From an uncultured Rhodocyclaceae bacterium (GTDB lineage: Bacteria; Pseudomonadota; Gammaproteobacteria; Burkholderiales; Rhodocyclaceae), in assembly GCA_937892345.1 (NCBI GenBank), contig CALAGF010000287.1, forward strand, positions 1 to 18,992: a stretch of 18,992 bases of DNA, read 5' to 3'. Every line of letters begins with the position of its first letter. The first letter of the stretch is position 1. Below, piece after piece: positions 13,966 to 18,992 of the stretch. The notes beneath the pieces are model-generated. The model was not told the DNA's origin. It did not search any database and saw only the letters and a list, made by a program, of their open reading frames with translations. The translations under genes and the position numbers were made by a program.

Positions 13966-14951
13966 ACGGAAAACACCCCGGCCGGCTTGGCCGGATTGCC
14001 GGCTTGCAAACGCAGGCAACCCGCCAGCGCGATCATCGCGCCATTGTCGGTACAGAATTCCAGTTCCGGGTAATACACCTGAAAGCGCTTGCGTTTTGCC
14101 TCGGCATCGAGGGTCGACCGCAACTGCTTGTTAGCGCCAACGCCACCAGCCACCACCAATTGCTTGAGCCCCGTCTGCTTCATCGCCTTGAGCGATTTCT
14201 TGACCAGCACCTCGACGATGGCTTCCTGAAAGGCCCGCGCGGCATCGGCCCTGAACGCCTCGGTCAGTGGTTCGACCTGTTCGCGCACCAGGGTCAGCAC
14301 GGCCGTTTTCAGGCCGGAAAAACTGAAATTGAGATCGCCGGAATGTTGCATCGGGCGCGGCAAGCTGTACACCTCGGGCGACCCGGACTCGGCCAGCTTC
14401 GACAACAAGGCGCCGCCGGGATAGGGCAGACCCAGCAACTTGGCACTCTTATCAAAAGCCTCTCCCGCTGCGTCATCCAGTGTTTCACCCAGCAACTCGT
14501 ACTCGCCCACGCCGGTGACTTTCATCAATTGCGTATGCCCGCCGGAGACCAGCAAGGCAACAAACGGAAAGCTTGGCGGCGTAACCGACAAGAGCGGCGA
14601 GAGTAAATGCCCTTCCAGGTGATGCACAGGAATCACCGGCTTGTCGATCGCCAAAGCCAGCGCCTCGGCAAAGGCGCAACCCACCAGCAAGGCGCCGGAC
14701 AAGCCAGGCCCACGCGTGTAGGCCACCGCATCGATATCGCCCAAGGATTTTCCGGCTTGCGCAAGCGTCGACCGCAGTAAGGGCACAGTTCGCCGAATAT
14801 GGTCGCGCGAAGCCAGTTCCGGCACCACACCGCCGTACTCGGCATGCATGGCCACCTGCGAATGCAAGGCGTGCGACAACAGACCGGCGGCGCTGTCATA
14901 GAGCGCGATACCGGTTTCGTCGCACGAAGATTCAATACCCAGGATCAACAT
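13920..14951 (-). CDS. tsaD: tRNA N6-threonylcarbamoyladenosine transferase subunit TsaD
   Basis: TsaD (Gcp/YgjD) works with TsaB and TsaE to put the threonylcarbamoyl group on A37 of tRNAs that read ANN codons. The 343-residue product has the ASKHA-type fold with the N-terminal ILGIESSCDETGIALYD, ELASRDHIRRTVP, the metal-binding HHLEGH, the LLVSGGHTQL phosphate loop, and VAGGVGANKQLR with the C-terminal FCTDNGAMIA. The frame is open to 15029, but the ATG at 14951 gives the normal start. No ribosome site lies before it. It is divergent from rpsU, as in E. coli. Confidence 0.97.
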   Translation of the reverse strand: MLILGIESSCDETGIALYDSAAGLLSHALHSQVAMHAEYGGVVPELASRDHIRRTVPLLRSTLAQAGKSLGDIDAVAYTRGPGLSGALLVGCAFAEALALAIDKPVIPVHHLEGHLLSPLLSVTPPSFPFVALLVSGGHTQLMKVTGVGEYELLGETLDDAAGEAFDKSAKLLGLPYPGGALLSKLAESGSPEVYSLPRPMQHSGDLNFSFSGLKTAVLTLVREQVEPLTEAFRADAARAFQEAIVEVLVKKSLKAMKQTGLKQLVVAGGVGANKQLRSTLDAEAKRKRFQVYYPELEFCTDNGAMIALAGCLRLQAGNPAKPAGVFSVQPRWPLMDNVLLAG

Positions 14952-14959
14952 CGGCGTGC

Positions 14960-14968
14960 ATTTTATCA
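14960..14968 (-). promoter_or_regulatory. Extended -10 promoter candidate very close to the tsaD start
   Basis: On the - strand TGA-TAAAAT forms an extended -10 (TGn plus a 5/6 hexamer). Its last base is 8 nt before the tsaD ATG, so a normal start point would fall 1-2 nt before the ATG. No -35 at 17-18 bp and no ribosome site are seen. Confidence 0.4.
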
Positions 14969-14969
14969 C

Positions 14970-14999
14970 TTGAGTGAAAAAGGTTTTTTGCAATATACT
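14970..14999 (+). promoter_or_regulatory. Sigma70-type promoter of rpsU
   Basis: TTGAGT (14970-14975) and TATACT (14994-14999) are separated by 18 bp, a good housekeeping promoter. The start would be near 15006, leaving a leader of about 85 nt that contains a small hairpin (CCGCA-CCAC-TGCGG, 15010-15023) and a strong purine-rich ribosome site. The -35 region overlaps the upstream DNA of the divergent tsaD promoter candidate. Confidence 0.62.
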
Positions 15000-15090
15000 G
15001 CTCGGCTTTCCGCACCACTGCGGACACAAATTTTGCGCGCACTGCCGAATACTTGACCTGGCAGGCGCCTAACGGGAGGGGGTGATTTAT

Positions 15091-15303
15091 ATGCCGAACA
15101 TTCGTGTCAAGGAAAACGAGCCGTTCGAAGTGGCCATCCGCCGCTTCAAGCGTACTGTCGAAAAGACGGGTCTTCTGACCGAACTGCGCGCCCGTGAGTT
15201 TTACGAAAAGCCCACCGCCGAGCGCAAGCGCAAGGCTGCTGCTGCCGTTAAACGTCAACACAAGCGCCTCCATAGCCTGACCCTGCCGCCGAAGATGTAC
15301 TAA
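15091..15303 (+). CDS. rpsU: 30S ribosomal protein S21
   Basis: S21 is a small basic protein of the 30S platform that helps start translation on mRNAs with a Shine-Dalgarno sequence. The 70-residue product has the family length and reads MPNIRVKENEPFEVAIRRFKR at the N-terminus, with a very basic helical C-terminus (PTAERKRKAAAAVKRQHKR). The ATG at 15091 is preceded by GGGAGGGGG; an in-frame GTG at 15082 lies inside that site and is rejected. It is the first gene of the conserved rpsU-dnaG-rpoD cluster and is followed by a terminator-like hairpin. Confidence 0.97.
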   Translation: MPNIRVKENEPFEVAIRRFKRTVEKTGLLTELRAREFYEKPTAERKRKAAAAVKRQHKRLHSLTLPPKMY

Positions 15304-15328
15304 TTCGTACCTCTCGCAGCAAATCCAG

Positions 15329-15367
15329 AGCCGCCCGCCCTCAAAAGCCGGCGGCTTTCTCTTTTTT
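15329..15367 (+). terminator. Intrinsic terminator or attenuator after rpsU
   Basis: A 7-bp stem (AGCCGCC at 15329-15335, GGCGGCT at 15350-15356) with a 14-nt loop is followed by a T-rich tract (TTCTCTTTTTT). It should end much of the rpsU message while letting some read-through reach yqeY-dnaG-rpoD, as the rpsU-dnaG terminator does in E. coli. Confidence 0.75.
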
Positions 15368-15396
15368 CTCCGACGCCCAGCCCCAAAAACATCCCC

Positions 15397-15843
15397 ATGA
15401 GCCTCAAAGCACGCATTACCGAAGACATGAAATCCGCCATGAAGGCGAAGGAAGCCGGCAAACTGGCCGCCATCCGCCTGCTGCTGGCCGCCATCAAGCA
15501 AAAGGAAGTGGATGAGCGGGTTGAGCTCGATGATGCAGCAGTCGCCGCTGTGATCGAAAAGCTGGTCAAGCAACGCAAGGACAGCGTAACTCAGTATGAA
15601 GCCGCCGGCCGCCAGGATCTGGCCGATATCGAGAAGGCCGAAATCAGCATCCTCTCCGCCTATTTGCCGGAAAAAATGAGCAACGAGGAAATTGCCGCTG
15701 CCGTCGCTGCTGCAGTTGCGCAAACCGGCGCCAAAGGTGCCGCGGACATGGGCAAGCTGATGGCTGTCCTCAAACCGCAACTGGCCGGCAAGGCCGATAT
15801 GACTGAAGTCTCAAAGCTGGTCAAGGCCGCCCTCGCCGCTTAA
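15397..15843 (+). CDS. yqeY: YqeY/GatB-tail domain protein
   Basis: The 148-residue product is the standalone GatB/YqeY domain, related to the tRNA-binding tail of the GatB subunit of the Asp/Glu-tRNA amidotransferase. Its exact role is not settled; binding to tRNA is the usual guess. The N-terminal helical part (LKARITEDMKSAMKAKEAGKL) and the C-terminal YLPEKMSNEEIAAAV and GKLMAVLKPQLAGKADM motifs are typical. The ATG has no clear ribosome site. It sits between rpsU and dnaG, a position seen in many proteobacteria, 9 nt before dnaG. Confidence 0.93.
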   Translation: MSLKARITEDMKSAMKAKEAGKLAAIRLLLAAIKQKEVDERVELDDAAVAAVIEKLVKQRKDSVTQYEAAGRQDLADIEKAEISILSAYLPEKMSNEEIAAAVAAAVAQTGAKGAADMGKLMAVLKPQLAGKADMTEVSKLVKAALAA

Positions 15844-15852
15844 ACGCACAAC

Positions 15853-17577
15853 GTGATTCCGGAAAGTTTCATTCAGGATCTGCTGGCCCGGGTCGACATC
15901 GTCGATCTCGTGGACAGTTATGTCCCGCTGAAAAAGGCCGGCGCCAACTATGCCGCCTGCTGCCCTTTCCACAACGAAAAATCCCCCTCGTTCACCGTCA
16001 GCCCCACCAAGCAGTTTTATCACTGCTTCGGCTGCGGCGCCCACGGCACGGCCATCGGCTTCGTCATGGAATACCAGGGGGTCGGCTTTGTCGATGCCAT
16101 CAAGGATCTGGCCGGACGAGCCGGCATGGCGGTACCGGACAGCGACAACTTCTCTCCCGAACAACACGGTCAGACCCGCACCCTGGTCGACACCATGACC
16201 CGCGCAGCGCAGTACTACAAGGACCAGCTGAAGAAGTCGCCACGGGCCATCGAATATTGCAAAAAACGCGGGTTGACCGGTGAAATTGCCGCTCGGTATG
16301 GCATGGGTTATGCGCCGGACGGCTGGCAGAACCTGGACGCCGTATTCTCGGACTACAACGCCGACACCCTGAAAGCCGCCGGACTGGTCATCGAAAACGA
16401 GACTGGCCGGCGCTACGACCGCTTTCGTGACCGCCTGATGATCCCGATCATCAATCCCAAGGGTGACATCATTGCCTTTGGCGGACGCATCATTGATCAA
16501 GGCGAGCCCAAGTACCTGAACTCGCCGGAAACACCGCTCTTCGAAAAAGGCCGCGAGTTATTCGGACTGCCACAAGCCCGCCAGGCCCTGCGCGAGACCA
16601 ACACCGCCATCGTCACCGAAGGCTACATGGACGTTATCGCACTGGCCCAGAATGGCGTCGGCAACGCGGTGGCTACGTTAGGCACGGCCACTACCCCCAC
16701 ACATGTACAAAAACTGTTGCGGCAGGTTGACCGCATCGTCTTCTGTTTCGATGGCGACAATGCCGGACGCAAGGCTGCTTGGCGCGCGCTGGAAAATGCG
16801 CTGGAAGCGCTGGCTGATAACAAGCAGATCGGCTTTGTTTTTCTTCCGGCTGAACACGACCCTGACAGCTTCATTCGCCAACACGGCAAACCCGAATTCG
16901 AGCGCATGGTAGCTCAGGCCATGCCACTCTCGGACGTTCTGCTCCGCGAACTGGCCCAACGCTGCGATCTGACCAGTTCCGAAGGCAAGGCCCGCCTGAT
17001 CTATGAAGCGAAGCCCCTGTTGCTCAAGCTGCCAACACCCTTGCTCCGACTGCAACTGGTCAAACGGCTCGCTGAAGCCAGCGGATTCGCCCAGCAGGAA
17101 GTCGAACGCCTGTGCGAACTCAAGTCCTACACACCCGCAGCGCCCGCCCGCGCCAAGCGCACCGCCCCCTCGCTGACCCGCAACCTCCTGCGCATCGTGC
17201 TGCAAAAACCGGCCATGGCTGCCGAGCTGCCCATTGAGCTGCTGCCGGACACCCCTGAGCGGCCGGCACTGATCCGGCTTCAGGCACTAGCCCATCCCGG
17301 CGTCAACAGCTACGCGCTGCTCCGCGAACAACTGCGTGGACAACCGGAAGAACAGATCATCGAACAGGCCGCATCGGAACTTCTTGGCCTCCCGTTTGAC
17401 GAAGACGAAGCTGACGAGGAATTTCGCGACACCCTGGAAAAGCTGCGCAGCGGGGAACAGAAGCGATTATTCGACGAACTTCAGATCAAGGCCCAGCAGT
17501 TCGGCGTCGCCGGCCTATCTGCCGAGGAAAAACAGACCTACATCCGTCTGCTGACCCAACGGGGAAATCAAGGCTAA
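15853..17577 (+). CDS. dnaG: DNA primase
   Basis: DnaG makes RNA primers at the replication fork together with the DnaB helicase. The 574-residue product (E. coli 581) has an N-terminal zinc ribbon with Cys37, His40, Cys58 and Cys61 (CPFHNEKSPSF, HCFGCG), the RNA-polymerase core, and the TOPRIM fold with Glu256 in EGYMDVIAL and the metal-binding Asp300/Asp302 in FDGDNAGRKAA. The C-terminal helicase-binding region is helical and less conserved. The start is GTG with no clear ribosome site, and the gene is 9 nt after yqeY, so low or coupled translation is likely, as for E. coli dnaG. Confidence 0.97.
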   Translation: MIPESFIQDLLARVDIVDLVDSYVPLKKAGANYAACCPFHNEKSPSFTVSPTKQFYHCFGCGAHGTAIGFVMEYQGVGFVDAIKDLAGRAGMAVPDSDNFSPEQHGQTRTLVDTMTRAAQYYKDQLKKSPRAIEYCKKRGLTGEIAARYGMGYAPDGWQNLDAVFSDYNADTLKAAGLVIENETGRRYDRFRDRLMIPIINPKGDIIAFGGRIIDQGEPKYLNSPETPLFEKGRELFGLPQARQALRETNTAIVTEGYMDVIALAQNGVGNAVATLGTATTPTHVQKLLRQVDRIVFCFDGDNAGRKAAWRALENALEALADNKQIGFVFLPAEHDPDSFIRQHGKPEFERMVAQAMPLSDVLLRELAQRCDLTSSEGKARLIYEAKPLLLKLPTPLLRLQLVKRLAEASGFAQQEVERLCELKSYTPAAPARAKRTAPSLTRNLLRIVLQKPAMAAELPIELLPDTPERPALIRLQALAHPGVNSYALLREQLRGQPEEQIIEQAASELLGLPFDEDEADEEFRDTLEKLRSGEQKRLFDELQIKAQQFGVAGLSAEEKQTYIRLLTQRGNQG

Positions 17578-17581
17578 GTTG

Positions 17582-17590
17582 TGGTAAAAT
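17582..17590 (+). promoter_or_regulatory. Possible extended -10 promoter for rpoD
   Basis: TGG-TAAAAT directly after the dnaG stop forms an extended -10 element (TGn plus a 5/6 hexamer), which would start transcription near 17597 and give a leader of about 27 nt. The -35 region inside dnaG is poor. In E. coli rpoD also has promoters of its own besides the operon promoter. Confidence 0.4.
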
Positions 17591-17623
17591 TTATGGTTTT
17601 CTCCAATTCAACGGATCGTGTTC

Positions 17624-18992
<1,369 letters not shown>

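Noticed and set aside
14004..14606. A 200-codon frame antisense to tsaD
   Set aside because: Shadow of tsaD without recognisable domains.

Overview
The window looks like a piece of core chromosome from a betaproteobacterium, most likely of the Rhodocyclaceae (Dechloromonas/Azonexus-like). The grounds are a GC-rich coding style, the order leuS-lptE-holA followed by proA, a single-domain bacteriohemerythrin, and protein sequences that read as betaproteobacterial. This is inferred from gene content, because no database search was possible. No mobile element, CRISPR array, rRNA or tRNA gene was seen. Almost every base is in a recognisable housekeeping gene.

Layout. (1) 1-2301, + strand: the end of leuS, then lptE and holA, tightly packed. 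(2) 2292-2531, - strand: a small six-cysteine protein convergent with holA. (3) 2647-8613, + strand: proA, a bacteriohemerythrin, glutaryl-CoA dehydrogenase, a methylated-DNA-cysteine methyltransferase, xerD, a protein with a degenerate receiver domain, and a YbaK-type Cys-tRNA deacylase. From the hemerythrin on, gaps are 2-28 nt or overlaps, so this is probably one operon. (4) 8703-9578, +: a ZIP metal transporter with its own control region, separated by a bidirectional terminator from tyrS and folB on the - strand (9651-11379). (5) 11446-12042, +: plsY, divergent from folB. (6) 12177-13738, +: a 30-codon ORF and the catalase katA, followed by a strong hairpin and a possible 59-aa cysteine-rich ORF. 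(7) 13920-14951, -: tsaD. (8) 15091 to the end, +: the macromolecular-synthesis cluster rpsU-yqeY-dnaG-rpoD, with rpoD cut by the window edge.

The window mixes translation (leuS, tyrS, tsaD, ybaK, rpsU, yqeY), replication and chromosome resolution (holA, dnaG, xerD), envelope building (lptE, plsY), small-molecule metabolism (proA, folB, gcdH), and oxygen/peroxide handling (hemerythrin, katA, and perhaps the ZIP importer).

No clearly new system was found. The most interesting signals are: an OxyR-like 15-bp half-site placed identically (14 bp before a weak -10) upstream of both the ZIP transporter and katA; a receiver-like protein that has lost its phosphoacceptor Asp and switch residues; three small ORFs, two of them cysteine-rich; and a tsaD promoter placed so close to the ATG that the message could be leaderless.
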